This document shows, one piece after another, positions 52,613-63,800 of a stretch of 64,000 bases of DNA. A model generated the notes under the pieces. It did not search any database and was not told the origin of the DNA. It was given only the letters and a program-made list of their open reading frames with translations. The first letter of the stretch is position 1. Each line of letters opens with the position of its first letter. A program made the translations under genes and the position numbers. Source of the DNA: Helicobacter brantae (lineage in GTDB: Bacteria; Campylobacterota; Campylobacteria; Campylobacterales; Helicobacteraceae); assembly GCF_003364205.1 (NCBI RefSeq), contig NZ_NXLV01000001.1, positions 1 through 64,000 of the forward strand, in the 5' to 3' direction.

Positions 52613-53736
52613 GAGAGTTAGTCATCAATGGTAATGAGCTTGTCGCTTTGGCAGCGATTGAGGCAGGGTGCAAGTTTTTTGGAGGGTATCCTATCACTCC
52701 CTCAAGTGAGATTGCTCATCAAATGAGTATTTTGCTTCCCAAAAATGAGGGGACTTTTATTCAAATGGAAGATGAGATTAGTGGAATTTGTGTAGCTCTT
52801 GGAGCTTCAATGAGTGGGTGTAAGGCAATGACAGCAAGTTCAGGGCCGGGGATTTCGCTCAAAAGTGAGCAAATTGGCTATGGCTTTATGGCTGAGATTC
52901 CACTAGTGATTGTTGATGTGATGCGTGGAGGACCTTCCACTGGACTTCCCACTCGTGTATCTCAAGGCGATATAGAGTTTCTCAAGCACCCCACACACGG
53001 AGATTTTCAAGCTGTGCTGATTGCTCCCTCAACCCTAGAGGAGATTTATTTTAAAACCATTGAGGCTTTTAACTTGGCTGAAGAGTTGATGACGCCTGTA
53101 TTTTTGGTGCTTGATGAAACCATAGGACATATGTATGGAAAAGTGCTCTTGCCTGAAGTAAGTGAGATAAAAATCTCTTCACGCAAGAGGTTTAGTGGAG
53201 AGAGCAAGGATTATTTCCCCTATGGTGTGGGAGAGAATACTCCTGCTGTGCTAAATCCATTTTTCCAAGGCTATCCCTATCATATCACAGGGCTTCATCA
53301 CGGCAAGGGAGGATTCCCCACTGAAGATAAAGCTCTCTCTCAAGCCCTCATCGATCGCCTAGTGGGAAAAATCCAAAGCAGAGCCAATGAGCTTTTTACT
53401 TACTCAAGCAGTGAGCTAGAAGATGCAGAGGTGGTTATTGTGGCGTATGGCTCTGTGTATCTTTCAGCAATGGAGGCACTAAAGGCTTTAAGAAGTGAGG
53501 GGGTAAAGGTGGGAATCTTCTCTCCTAAACTCCTCTATCCTGTGGCAGAAGAGAGAATCAAAGAGCTACTTAAAGATAGAGAAGTGATTGTAGTAGAGCT
53601 TAATAAAGGGCAATATCTCCAAGAGATTGAGAGGGTGTTGGGAAGAGAAGTGAAATTTATCGGACAATCTGATGGCAGATCAATTGATCCCTTGGTGATG
53701 AAAGAGATGATTTTGCAAAGTATGGGAGGCAAGTAA
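52609..53736 (+). CDS. oorA: 2-oxoglutarate:acceptor oxidoreductase subunit OorA
   Basis: Alpha subunit, 375 residues, of the thiamine-dependent enzyme turning 2-oxoglutarate into succinyl-CoA. Shows GNELVALAAIEAGCKFFGGYPITPSSEI, QMEDEISGICVALGASMSGCKAMTASSGPGISLKSEQIGYG and the C-terminal VVELNKGQYLQEIERVLG. Overlaps oorD and oorB at both ends (TAATG with oorB), so the four subunits are made in step. Confidence 0.96.
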   Translation: MRELVINGNELVALAAIEAGCKFFGGYPITPSSEIAHQMSILLPKNEGTFIQMEDEISGICVALGASMSGCKAMTASSGPGISLKSEQIGYGFMAEIPLVIVDVMRGGPSTGLPTRVSQGDIEFLKHPTHGDFQAVLIAPSTLEEIYFKTIEAFNLAEELMTPVFLVLDETIGHMYGKVLLPEVSEIKISSRKRFSGESKDYFPYGVGENTPAVLNPFFQGYPYHITGLHHGKGGFPTEDKALSQALIDRLVGKIQSRANELFTYSSSELEDAEVVIVAYGSVYLSAMEALKALRSEGVKVGIFSPKLLYPVAEERIKELLKDREVIVVELNKGQYLQEIERVLGREVKFIGQSDGRSIDPLVMKEMILQSMGGK

Positions 53737-54557
53737 TGGCGTTTGATTATAGTGCGTATTTACGCAATGATAAATTACCTACACTTTGGTGTTGGGGGTG
53801 TGGAGATGGCGTGATTCTCAAAGCAATTATCCGAGCCATTGTAGAGAATGGTTGGGATATGAAAGATGTGTGTGTGGTGAGTGGAATAGGGTGTAGTGGA
53901 AGAATGAGCTCTTATATCAATTGCAATAGCGTGCATACCACACACGGCAGAGCTTTGGCTTATGCCACAGGGATAAAACTTGCCAATCCTAGCAAAAAGG
54001 TGATTGTAGTCTGTGGAGATGGCGATGCTTTGGCAATCGGAGGAAATCACACTATCCATGCTTGTAGAAGAAATATTGATCTAAATTTGGTGCTTATCAA
54101 CAACTTCATCTATGGCTTGACAAACTCCCAAACCTCCCCCACCACTCCTCAAGGCTTTTGGACTGCCACAGCACAATATGGCAATATTGATCCCAATTTC
54201 AATGCCTGTGATTTGGCTATGAGTGCAGGAGCTTCTTTTGTGGCTAGAGAGAGTGTGCTAAACCCCAAAAGGATTGAGAAAATCCTAAGTGAGGGGTTTG
54301 CTCATGAGGGCTTTAGCTTTATGGAGATTTTCAGTAATTGTCATATCAATCTTGGAAGAAAAAATAAAATGGGAGAGGCAGTGGAGTGTTTAAGGTGGAT
54401 TGATAGCCTCACACTCTCCAAAGCCAAATATGAATCACTCCCCATAGAAGAGAGAGCAGGGAAATTCCCTGTGGGAGTTTTGCACCAAGAAGCAAGGGTG
54501 GAATACACCAAAGCTTATGAGGAAGTGAGAAAGAAAGCAAGAGGAGAGGGCAAGTGA
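53736..54557 (+). CDS. oorB: 2-oxoglutarate:acceptor oxidoreductase subunit OorB
   Basis: Beta subunit, 273 residues, carrying thiamine diphosphate. WCWGCGDGVILKAIIRAI, SGIGCSGRMSSYINCNSVHTTHGRALAYATG and the cofactor motif VVCGDGDALAIGGNHTIHACRRNIDLNLVLINNFIYGLT (GDGD...NN) are complete. Cysteines near the start (CWGC) probably bind a cluster. Coupled to oorA by a one-base overlap. Confidence 0.96.
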   Translation: MAFDYSAYLRNDKLPTLWCWGCGDGVILKAIIRAIVENGWDMKDVCVVSGIGCSGRMSSYINCNSVHTTHGRALAYATGIKLANPSKKVIVVCGDGDALAIGGNHTIHACRRNIDLNLVLINNFIYGLTNSQTSPTTPQGFWTATAQYGNIDPNFNACDLAMSAGASFVARESVLNPKRIEKILSEGFAHEGFSFMEIFSNCHINLGRKNKMGEAVECLRWIDSLTLSKAKYESLPIEERAGKFPVGVLHQEARVEYTKAYEEVRKKARGEGK

Positions 54558-55105
54558 GAAAGGCATTGAGATTTAGTGGAGTAGGGGGACAAGGTGTGCT
54601 TTTGGCAGGAGAGATTTTGGCAGAGGCAAAGATAGAGAGTGGAGGCTATGGAATCAAGGCTGCAAGTTATACAAGCCAAGTGCGAGGGGGGCCAACAAAA
54701 GTAGATATTTTGCTAGATGAAGAGGAGATACTTTATCCTTATGCTACTGAGGGGAAGATTGATTTTATGCTCTCAACTGCTCAAGTGGGGTTTGATTCTT
54801 TTAAGAGCGGGATAAAAGAGGGAGGGATTATTGTCATTGATAGCAATCTTGTGAGGGCAAGTGAGGAGGATAGGGCAAGATATGAGATTGTAGAAATCCC
54901 TCTTATCTCTATTGCCAAAAACGAGATAGGCAATGTGGTGACTCAATCAGTCGTGGCTTTGGGGGTGAGCGTGGAGCTTTCAGGTTGTATGGATAGAGAG
55001 CTTGTATTTGCTGTAATGCAAAAAAAAGTGCCAAGCAAAGTGCTAGAGCTCAATAAAAGGGCATTTGAAGTGGGTGAGGAGTATGCCAAAAGGGCTAGGG
55101 GGTAA
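54554..55105 (+). CDS. oorC: 2-oxoglutarate:acceptor oxidoreductase subunit OorC
   Basis: Gamma subunit of 183 residues: RFSGVGGQGVLLAGEILAEAKIESGGYGIKAASYTSQVRGGPTKVDIL is the family signature. GTG start overlapping the oorB stop (GTGA). Last gene of oorDABC; the autotransporter pair converges 56 bases further on. No terminator is obvious in that gap. Confidence 0.96.
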   Translation: MRKALRFSGVGGQGVLLAGEILAEAKIESGGYGIKAASYTSQVRGGPTKVDILLDEEEILYPYATEGKIDFMLSTAQVGFDSFKSGIKEGGIIVIDSNLVRASEEDRARYEIVEIPLISIAKNEIGNVVTQSVVALGVSVELSGCMDRELVFAVMQKKVPSKVLELNKRAFEVGEEYAKRARG

Positions 55106-55161
55106 GACTTTCTTTGCTCTAAAGAGTAAAAATAGGGGGAGGATTAAAAGCTAAGTGATTT

Positions 55162-58100
55162 TTAGTATTTGGGTTTGGGGTTGTTGGTTACGCTTGTTCT
55201 ATCACGATAGAATTTTCGAGTGTTGATGAAGTAATCACTATCATAGCCTTGTGGAGTTTTGGGCGTTGCAGAGTTGTTGTTTCTGATATCTTCTGTGGTG
55301 TAGTCAGTAATCACAGGAATATTTCTAGGATCGTATTCAGGTTTTTTAGGCTCTTGTGTGGTGAGTGGTGGGGCTTTGAGTTTGCGAGTATTTTTGTATC
55401 CGAAAGAAAATCTAGCTCCTGCATTGATTGAATAATTTGTCTTAGTTTTACTCAAAAAGCTTGTCCCTGCCTCAAAATACACCCTTGCATTATCGGTAAA
55501 TAAAATATCAAATCCCCCTTGAAGTGTGAGTTTGAATCCTCCTTTATGACTATAACTCACATCATTATATGAATCGCTCAAATCTACATTTCCTCCCCCT
55601 GTGGTTTCATAGAAAAATGAAGTCCCTACATAAAAATCTGATTTGAGCCAAGTATTTAGGCTATATCCTGCATTTAGCCCAGTTCTAAGGATAAGTGGGA
55701 TTGAGCCTCCGATATTAGAATCAATTGTGGTTTGAGAGAGATCAACAAAAGAGAGTTCATTACCAAAGATATATCCCACAGAGATTTGAAAATCAGGTTG
55801 GAGGAAGAAATGGTTTTTGCTCTCTGTGAGCTTAAACTTTTTCCCAATCTCTGCACTTAGCATTACTTTGTGATTGAAGTAGCTTGGAGTGTTTTTGGCA
55901 AGGTTATAGTAAGAGATTTCATAATCTGAGTATGTAAGAATGTATTTGAAGACAAAGTCCATATAAAAATCATTTCTTGCCACAAAAGTATCATAGAAGT
56001 TAAATCCAATATTGTGGATATTTCCTACATAGTCTTTGCCTTCAGGATTGACATAGCTATAACTAAGTGCAAAACCATAGAAATTTTGCCCTTTAAGATC
56101 TAGCACATTTTGATCATATCCTACCCAAGCAGTATAGTAGTTGTCAGTGATTTCAACCCCATTTTCATCTTCAGGAGTATAGGTTGTCCCCATAGCATAA
56201 CGCCCCCAAAGTCCATGCACTCGGTTAATATCTCGCAACTCTCCCATTCTCTGACGCAAACTCTCAGTTTGCAACACATAGCTTCGATATTGGCTTTGCA
56301 TAATTGAAGAGATGACTTTTGTCCCATAGTTTGCCCCACCACTTTGGGTTTTCCCCAAAATCCAGTCAAATCCTCCATTTTCAGAAACTACTTTTCTCAA
56401 ATCTGTTTTATAGCTTTGAGTTCCCACTTGGGTTGTCCCACCCTCAAAGTTTGCTGTGGTTTGCTCATCATCGACATGGGCTACGACAATATAGCGATCG
56501 CCTATCTCTGTGGTAAATGTGGCAGGGTTGTAATACACCTGCATAATATGATTTCCACTAGCATTAACTGCTGAAATCTTATCACTTGCCTCAGCTCCAA
56601 TATCTGTATAGACTCTAAATACACCATTTAATCCACTTAGATTTCCCACTCTGATAGTTCTCTCTGCAGTTTGTCCTGCTGTGGGTGCAACTCCAGCTTT
56701 CACCATATCAAGACCAATCCTTGAAGCCCCTCCTACATCTCTTGTGGTATCTGCTAGGCTTATGGTGGTGTTATAGGTATCTTGTTGCATTAGAGCTTCA
56801 TTGGCGACATTTCCTGAAGAGTTTGTGATATTGAGAGTTGCGATGTTAGAATCCCCTGTGGCAATCCATCTCCCTCCAAAAGCCCCTGCTGTCCCTAGTG
56901 TCATTGTCCCCACTTGGGGTTGAGCTTGATTGATTGTCCCCTCTAGGATACCACCATTGAGAGTGATAGTGGCTGTTGTTCCTGTCGCAGGAGTTAGATT
57001 GACTTTGAGGTTGGCATTGCTTAGAGAGGTGATAATGGCATTGGCAGTCCCTTCAAGCTTGATATCTCCATTGAGAATCGCTCCATTTTGCCCTGTGAGA
57101 GTGAGGGTGGAACTATCACTCATTTTGAGGGAATTGATTGTGGAGTTTGAGTTGTTTTGTGTGAGGATAGTGATGGTGTTAGATCCTGCTGTGGTTATGC
57201 TCTCAATCGTCCCTGTGGAGTTAGTGAGAGTGAGCTTGAGAGTCCCAAGCATTAGATTGATCCCCCCTGTGGAGTTAATCTGTGAGTTTGTGGAATCAAT
57301 AGCCATATTTCCTGTGAAGTTGATTGTGCCATTGTTGAGGGTGGAGTTGTTAGTGAAATTGAGAGTAATCTCATCCCCATTTCCTATCTCTCCTGTGTGA
57401 GTAATATTTCCTTGCATAGTTGAGCCAGAGGAGGTAAGTGTAAAACTAGGATTGTTTGTCAAGACAAAATCTCCATTGATTGAAGAGCCATTGTTCATAG
57501 TGATTGTATTTTGACTATCACCTATTGTGAAATTTCCTGTAATGCTTGAGCGATCTAGTGTGGCTAGAAATTCCAATCCTGAAAGGGTGATATCGCCTGT
57601 CATTGCCGAGCCATTGGTGTAATTAAGATCGATTTCTCCATTGGTTTGATTGATATTGCCTATGAAAGTAGAGTTATTTAGGAGAATATGGCTTTTGGGA
57701 GTTGTGGGTGCTGTGGCTGTGGCTGTAAGATCGCCTTTGATGGTTGATTGGCTTAGGGCTTTGAGTGTGGCTTCTGTATTTGTGAAAGTGATATTTCCCT
57801 CTAGTGTGGATTGATCCTCTAGGATGACTAGATTGTCATCTCCCTCAATAATCTCAAGTTCGCCCATTTTGGATTGCTGAAGTGTGAGATGGGATTTATC
57901 TCCATTGTTTAGAGTGGTTGTGCCTTGGATATCTGAGTTATTAGAGAATGTGAGATCAAATGTGCCATTTTCTTGCTTGAGTGTCCCTTGTATTGTCATT
58001 CCTGAGATTGAGGTGGGGAGAGGTTCGTGTCCTGCTTGAACATAATCATCCCCTCCTGTGATGAGGATTGAATCTGTGGAGACGAGGTTTCCTGTAATGG

Positions 58101-60858
58101 TGTTGTTGTCTCCAAATCCTCCTAGGGTGGCATTGGTATCAGTAAAAGTCAAATCTCCTTCAATTGTGCTTCCATTATTGATACTCAGTCCTAGTGTAGG
58201 ATTTCTGCCTTGATTATCCACCCCGCTCATTGTAAAGCCTGTGCCGATGGTTGAGTTATCAATCGTAAGCAATGTATATCCACGCGTGATTTCTATCCCT
58301 TTATTTACACTAGAATCGATGATATGAAGGTGAGTTGTGGCATCTGTGAGCTTGATAGCTCCATTCATCGTCGTGCCTGTGATGTCTCCATCAAGACTTC
58401 CATTGCTGATTTCTAAATCTCCCCCAATTTCATTATCAGTGCCTTCAAAGTCAAGTTTAAGCTCATTGTCGTTATCAGTAGATTTGATACTTCCTGTGAT
58501 TTTTGAGCCATTTTTGACACCCAAAGTTACTTTGGAATGCACTAAATTAAAATTTCCATCAAGAGTTGTAATGTGATCAAGTGTGAAAGAGTTGTTGGCA
58601 TTTAGACTTCCACTTAAAGTGGTGGTTTTGAGTTGAGAGTTATTATCAAAAGTGATATTGGTTTGATCTGGGCTATTTAGTTTGGTTTCTTGCTGAAAAT
58701 TTGCACTCTCAAATGTGATATTTGAAGTTCCATTATTTTGAGTAAAAGCACCCTCAAGAGTTAGTCCTCCAAGATTCCCACTAAGAGTTCCTCCATTTTG
58801 AGTGAAATCTCCCTTAAAGGTTTCAAGTTTATCTACTGCTGCTCCATTGCCAAGAGTGGTATTCACATCATTGAGCGTAACATCTCCGCTAACGATAGCC
58901 TCTCCCCCTAGTATCCAATCAAGTGAGCCATTGTTTTGAGTGTAAGATCCATCAAGTTTTGAGTTTGAGCGAAGCTCAAAGTTTGTATTTGTATTATTGT
59001 TGAGGATGTTTCCCTTGATAGTAGAGCTATCAAGTGCTGTGAGGTTTTGATTGCCTCCTGTTTGAGTGATGTCGCCTGTGAAAGTGGAGTTATCAAGGTA
59101 TAGACTTGTAGTTCCTGTATCTTGAGAAGTCAGATCTCCCTCAAAACTTGAATTACCCTTTCCACTGATATAAGCATCTCCCCCTGTGATGGTGATATCT
59201 CCCTCTTCTGTGCTTCTATTATCAAGCTCTACCCAGATAGAGTGATTATTGGAAATGATTCCTCCATTGAGTGTTGAGCTATTGTCAAAAAGCAACGCTG
59301 TATCATAGCTTGTAGAGAGTGCAAGATTTCCCCTAGCATTCCCTCCATCTCTTACCTGAACACCATTGTTAAGCGTGGAGTTGCTAAAATTTAAATAAAC
59401 ACGATCTCTTCCCGTTTGGTCATATCCTCCATTAATGGTTGAATTGTCGGTAATCTGTCCGCTAATCCCCCCATTAATTGTTCGAGTTTTAATCCCTCCA
59501 TTCACTGTTGTGCTACTTAGACTGATTTGTGGAATTGTGTTGCCTGGTGTAACTGAAGAGATAATCATCCCTTGCCCAATAGTAGAGCCTGTTGCTCTAA
59601 ACAAGGTGAGTTGCCCTCCATTTTGGGTGTAGCTTCCATCTAGGGTTGTATTATTAAGCGTAGCTTTGAGTGTCCCACCTGTTTGATTGATACTTCCTGT
59701 GATTTCTGAGTTGCTAGAGTCAATGAGTGTAGCACCATTAGAATTTGTGATACTTCCATTGACTTTACTTTTTACTCCTGATATGGTTTCTTGATCCCAT
59801 TGATTTGTAGGAGTGATGCGAGTGTTGAGAAAGACATCAAGTGTAGCACCATTTGAGCCTGTGATAGAGCCATCGATTGTGGAGTTGAGAGCTTGGAGAG
59901 TGAGTGTCCCACCGCTTTGAGAAACACTTTTTGTCGAAGAACCCTCAACTACCCTCAATAACCCCACACCCCCTATCCCTGTATAGTCTTCCATTGTAGA
60001 GCCTGAAGCACCATTCGTCCCTGTTTTTTGATCCCCCTTGAGATTGATTGTAGTTGTGCCATTGGTGGCTGAGATGGATTTGAGATTGGTAGAGTAGAAG
60101 TGAATGGTCGTGGTGGCTCCACTGAGGGTGGTGGCTGATTGAAAATCTGAGTGATGAAAGGCAATATCAGAGCTTCCTCCTGTTTGAGTATAGTTACCCT
60201 TCAAAGTCAAGCCTTTGACAATCCCCTCTAATCCCCCTCCTTCAATAGAGATATTTCCTGTGATTGTGGCTGTTGGGTTAGCAGGAGTTTGATCTTTATT
60301 TGCCCAAAGTTTTGTTGTAGTTACCCCACTTGTAGAGGTGATACTTCCCGTAAGTGTCCCCTCAATAGTGGCGTTCATTGTCCCCCCTATTTGGGTGATA
60401 TTTCCTTGTATTTCTCCTCCATTATTGATTGTGATAGTGCTTTCTCCATCATTACTAAGATTTCCCTTAAGTATCCCTCCTACTGTGGCTTGAAGTGTAG
60501 TATTTGAGCCTTGGAACACACCATTCCCCATACCATTTGCCCCTGCTGTGAGGGTGAGTGAAGCACCATTGCTGATATTGAAAGCTACATTATTTTGAGC
60601 TTTATCTGCATTGTTGAGGGTTAATCCTACATCAAGACTCCCCCCTGTGATATTGAATGTTACCCCTGCTCCATCTTTGAGCCAATACATTCGGAGCTGT
60701 TTGATGATATTACTCCCACCCACGCTATTGATTGTCAAAGTTTCATCGTTTTTGATATCTACCTTATCAAGAGTTTGTCCATTCAGATCTGGCACCACTC
60801 CATGCCCCACCCCTCCAAGCAATAAGACAGATAAAGTGATAGCAGGAGAGATACGCAT
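55162..60858 (-). CDS. Giant autotransporter 3 (1898 residues)
   Basis: Autotransporter with a signal peptide (about residues 1-20, MRISPAITLSVLLLGGVGHG), a passenger of about 1500 residues built from short Asn/Gly/Ser/Thr repeats of the type S-x-I-x-G-x-I/L-T with many TQNGG turns (beta-helix), and a barrel from about residue 1538 (MGELRDINRVHGLWGRYAMG) to AGARFSFGYK near 1819. A tail of about 79 residues with IPVITDYTTEDI follows the barrel and resembles the tail of the gene upstream. No homopolymer tract at the start. ATG shares its A with the preceding TGA (TGATG), so it is translated by reinitiation. Convergent with oorC. Surface function not known. Confidence 0.9.
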   Translation of the reverse strand: MRISPAITLSVLLLGGVGHGVVPDLNGQTLDKVDIKNDETLTINSVGGSNIIKQLRMYWLKDGAGVTFNITGGSLDVGLTLNNADKAQNNVAFNISNGASLTLTAGANGMGNGVFQGSNTTLQATVGGILKGNLSNDGESTITINNGGEIQGNITQIGGTMNATIEGTLTGSITSTSGVTTTKLWANKDQTPANPTATITGNISIEGGGLEGIVKGLTLKGNYTQTGGSSDIAFHHSDFQSATTLSGATTTIHFYSTNLKSISATNGTTTINLKGDQKTGTNGASGSTMEDYTGIGGVGLLRVVEGSSTKSVSQSGGTLTLQALNSTIDGSITGSNGATLDVFLNTRITPTNQWDQETISGVKSKVNGSITNSNGATLIDSSNSEITGSINQTGGTLKATLNNTTLDGSYTQNGGQLTLFRATGSTIGQGMIISSVTPGNTIPQISLSSTTVNGGIKTRTINGGISGQITDNSTINGGYDQTGRDRVYLNFSNSTLNNGVQVRDGGNARGNLALSTSYDTALLFDNSSTLNGGIISNNHSIWVELDNRSTEEGDITITGGDAYISGKGNSSFEGDLTSQDTGTTSLYLDNSTFTGDITQTGGNQNLTALDSSTIKGNILNNNTNTNFELRSNSKLDGSYTQNNGSLDWILGGEAIVSGDVTLNDVNTTLGNGAAVDKLETFKGDFTQNGGTLSGNLGGLTLEGAFTQNNGTSNITFESANFQQETKLNSPDQTNITFDNNSQLKTTTLSGSLNANNSFTLDHITTLDGNFNLVHSKVTLGVKNGSKITGSIKSTDNDNELKLDFEGTDNEIGGDLEISNGSLDGDITGTTMNGAIKLTDATTHLHIIDSSVNKGIEITRGYTLLTIDNSTIGTGFTMSGVDNQGRNPTLGLSINNGSTIEGDLTFTDTNATLGGFGDNNTITGNLVSTDSILITGGDDYVQAGHEPLPTSISGMTIQGTLKQENGTFDLTFSNNSDIQGTTTLNNGDKSHLTLQQSKMGELEIIEGDDNLVILEDQSTLEGNITFTNTEATLKALSQSTIKGDLTATATAPTTPKSHILLNNSTFIGNINQTNGEIDLNYTNGSAMTGDITLSGLEFLATLDRSSITGNFTIGDSQNTITMNNGSSINGDFVLTNNPSFTLTSSGSTMQGNITHTGEIGNGDEITLNFTNNSTLNNGTINFTGNMAIDSTNSQINSTGGINLMLGTLKLTLTNSTGTIESITTAGSNTITILTQNNSNSTINSLKMSDSSTLTLTGQNGAILNGDIKLEGTANAIITSLSNANLKVNLTPATGTTATITLNGGILEGTINQAQPQVGTMTLGTAGAFGGRWIATGDSNIATLNITNSSGNVANEALMQQDTYNTTISLADTTRDVGGASRIGLDMVKAGVAPTAGQTAERTIRVGNLSGLNGVFRVYTDIGAEASDKISAVNASGNHIMQVYYNPATFTTEIGDRYIVVAHVDDEQTTANFEGGTTQVGTQSYKTDLRKVVSENGGFDWILGKTQSGGANYGTKVISSIMQSQYRSYVLQTESLRQRMGELRDINRVHGLWGRYAMGTTYTPEDENGVEITDNYYTAWVGYDQNVLDLKGQNFYGFALSYSYVNPEGKDYVGNIHNIGFNFYDTFVARNDFYMDFVFKYILTYSDYEISYYNLAKNTPSYFNHKVMLSAEIGKKFKLTESKNHFFLQPDFQISVGYIFGNELSFVDLSQTTIDSNIGGSIPLILRTGLNAGYSLNTWLKSDFYVGTSFFYETTGGGNVDLSDSYNDVSYSHKGGFKLTLQGGFDILFTDNARVYFEAGTSFLSKTKTNYSINAGARFSFGYKNTRKLKAPPLTTQEPKKPEYDPRNIPVITDYTTEDIRNNNSATPKTPQGYDSDYFINTRKFYRDRTSVTNNPKPKY

Positions 60859-63800
60859 CAGAAGCTTACCTCACTTGTAATATCTCGGACAGATTGGCGT
60901 GATTGAGAGCTATATCCTCCTATGCCATTTGGAGTGCGTGTGGGGAGTTGATTGCCCTCAATATAGCTTTCTATTTTTCTAGGTTTTCCTGCATAGTTTT
61001 GATCGATATCTTTTGTAGTGTAGCGTTTTACCACAGGCACGGTGCGTTTATCGTCATTGATTGCCACAGGTGGAGTATAGGGGTTATAGACCATTGGGAC
61101 ATTTCTTACTCGATTATTAGCCCTTCCAAAAGTCATTCTAAGCCCTACATTTGCAGAATACACGACATTATAATCCCCAAAAAAGCTTGTATCCAAACTT
61201 GCATAGAGCTTGAAAAAGTCATTAAAAGTAAAATCTGTTTGAGCACTCAAAATCATTCTAAAATCGCCATCTTGTTTGTAGCTAAGTTCTGTGGAGCTAT
61301 CTTTGAAGCTAAGATCTCCACCACTATTGACATCATAAGCAAAAGAGCTTCCAACTTTGATATGGGATTTGATTTTTTCTCCAAAAACCTGTCCCCAAAA
61401 CACACCTGCTCTAATATTGACAGGGAAATTTCTCGCCATTGTAGCACTAATTGTCTCTCCACTCACATCAACCACTTCAAGAGTGGATTTGTCAATATAC
61501 CCACTTGTTACCTGAAATTGTGGCTCAATATATCCACTTTTATTTTTCTCTCCATAATAAAAGCTATACCCAATTTCAGCATTTAAGAGCAGTTTGTGGT
61601 TACTTATACTTGGACTATTTTTTGCCAAAGAGTAGTTGCTGATTTCAAAAGAATTGGAGCTATAAATGTATTTTGCCAATACATCAGCATAGAATCCACT
61701 GAAAGCTTTAAAGGTGTTGTAGATTCCAAAAGCGACATTATAGCCTTTGGCTGTGTAGTCTTTGCTCTCTGTGTTGATAGCTGTGTAGTTGAAGAATGCT
61801 CCTGCAAAGTTATGCACAGTCAAGCCCAAAGAGTTGAAATCCACCCCTGCCCATACAGAATAATAATTATCTTTTGAAGCCACACTAAAGTCCCTTGCCT
61901 CTTGGCTTCCTTGTCCCACATATCCCCTCATCCATACCCCCAAATCCCTTTGGATATATTTGAGATCCCCTAGTCGTCTATCTAGGCTATCTATCTCAAC
62001 GCTAAAGTTACGATATTGGCTTTGAATCATGGAAGCAATAATCTTAGAGCTATAGCTAATCCCTGAAGGCGTGGCTTGTCCGATAATCCACTCAAATCCT
62101 TGTCCATCAGCTGAATTCTCTTTGAGGATTTCAGTATCATAGCGTGTAAGCCCTACCTCGCTTTGAGTCCCTTTGAAGCTCACTGAAGTAGTTGGATCTG
62201 TAACTTTGGCTACGACAATTCTTTGCCCCCCAATCTCTTGGAAAGTCTCGGCTCGGTATTGCACTTGAATGAGGTGATCTCCACTTGCTTTTTGAGCCAA
62301 GATATTATCTGCTAGTCCTGCCCCCAAATCTGCATACACTCTAAAAAGCCCATTATTTCCACTTAGAGTATTGACTTGAAGTTGTCGCACATAGGTTTGT
62401 CCATTGGGAGCGTCAGGGATTGGCTGACCATTTATGGGATTGGGTTTGACAATCATTTCTTTGCCTACCCTAGAGGTAGTAGCTGTATCATCAAATTCCA
62501 ATGTAAAATCCACATAGCTCATCGGATTGCTAAACGCTGAGGCAAAAAGGGCATTGGTATAGAGGATTTGCTCATCATTGCTGAGCGAGAGGGATTTGAG
62601 CTGAGAATCATCAGTGATTGCTAGTCTTCCTCCAAAGTTCCCTACACTCTCTAGCACTACATCTCCGACACTAAACCCTCCAGCTCCATTGCCGGTCTGA
62701 GTGAAGCTCCCTTGTAGCATTCCTCCACTGAGATTGACATCAAGTGTAGAGGCTTGGGAGGCGATAGTTGTATTGACATTGAGATTTCCATTGGTGAGGG
62801 CAGTATAGGTGGCTGTTGTGTTGCCTTGCAAAGTAACATTTGCCATCAATCTTGCATTGTTTTCTGCTAGGAGGTCAAGGGTGCTATCTGTGGTTGAAAG
62901 CTCATTGATAAAGGCTCGGCTACCCCCTGTGGCTGTAATGTCTAGCTTTGTATTTGTGGCTGTGAGTTTGCTAATCACCCCACCATTAGGAGAGCTATCA
63001 TATTTGAGTGTGAAACTTCCCCCTGCGATTGTCATCTCTTCAGAGTTGAGGGTAGAGCCTGTGAATGTGGCTGTGGTGTCAATATTACTAAAGTTCATCT
63101 TTCCATTATAGACACTGCCTGAGCTAAAGCCTAGAGTGGCTGTTTTGAGCGGTTGGGTGTTTGTGTTGTTATTGTCTGTAATATTGGCATTGAAGCTTGA
63201 GCCATTACTTGCAGTGATAGAGAGGGTGCTATTAGTGAGGTTTATATCTGAAGGATTTCCTGCTTCTCCTAGAGAGGAGTTGTTATTGAGATTGAAAGTG
63301 AGAGTAGAGGAATCTGCTGTGATATTGCCTGTAAGGGTGGAATTGGTGTCAAGATTGACATTTGTTGTCGCTGTTGTCCCATTGCCATTGATTGTAACGC
63401 CTTGAGTAGTGAAACTTGAGCCATTTGTCCCTGTGAGATTCATAGTCCCTTGATTTTGGGTGATACTTCCATTGAAGCTTGAGCCTGTGAGGGAGAGGGT
63501 GGTAGTGGAATTGTCAGCACTCAAATTTCCTGTGATAGAAGAACCATTAGAGCCTGTGATGGTAGCTGTTGCACCTGTGATGGTAGTCGCACCATTGATA
63601 AAGGAATTATCACTAAGATTGACTGCATTATTATTTCCATTTGTGATTGTAAGTGTATTGTTTATCCCTGATTGATTAGTAAAGTTGAGGTTTGAAGAGG
63701 TTGCGTCTTTGATTGTTACCTCTCCATTGAAATTTGAGTTATTTCTAAAAGTGATATTTGAAGTGCCATTTTCTTGAGTAAATGTCCCTGTCAGTGTCAA

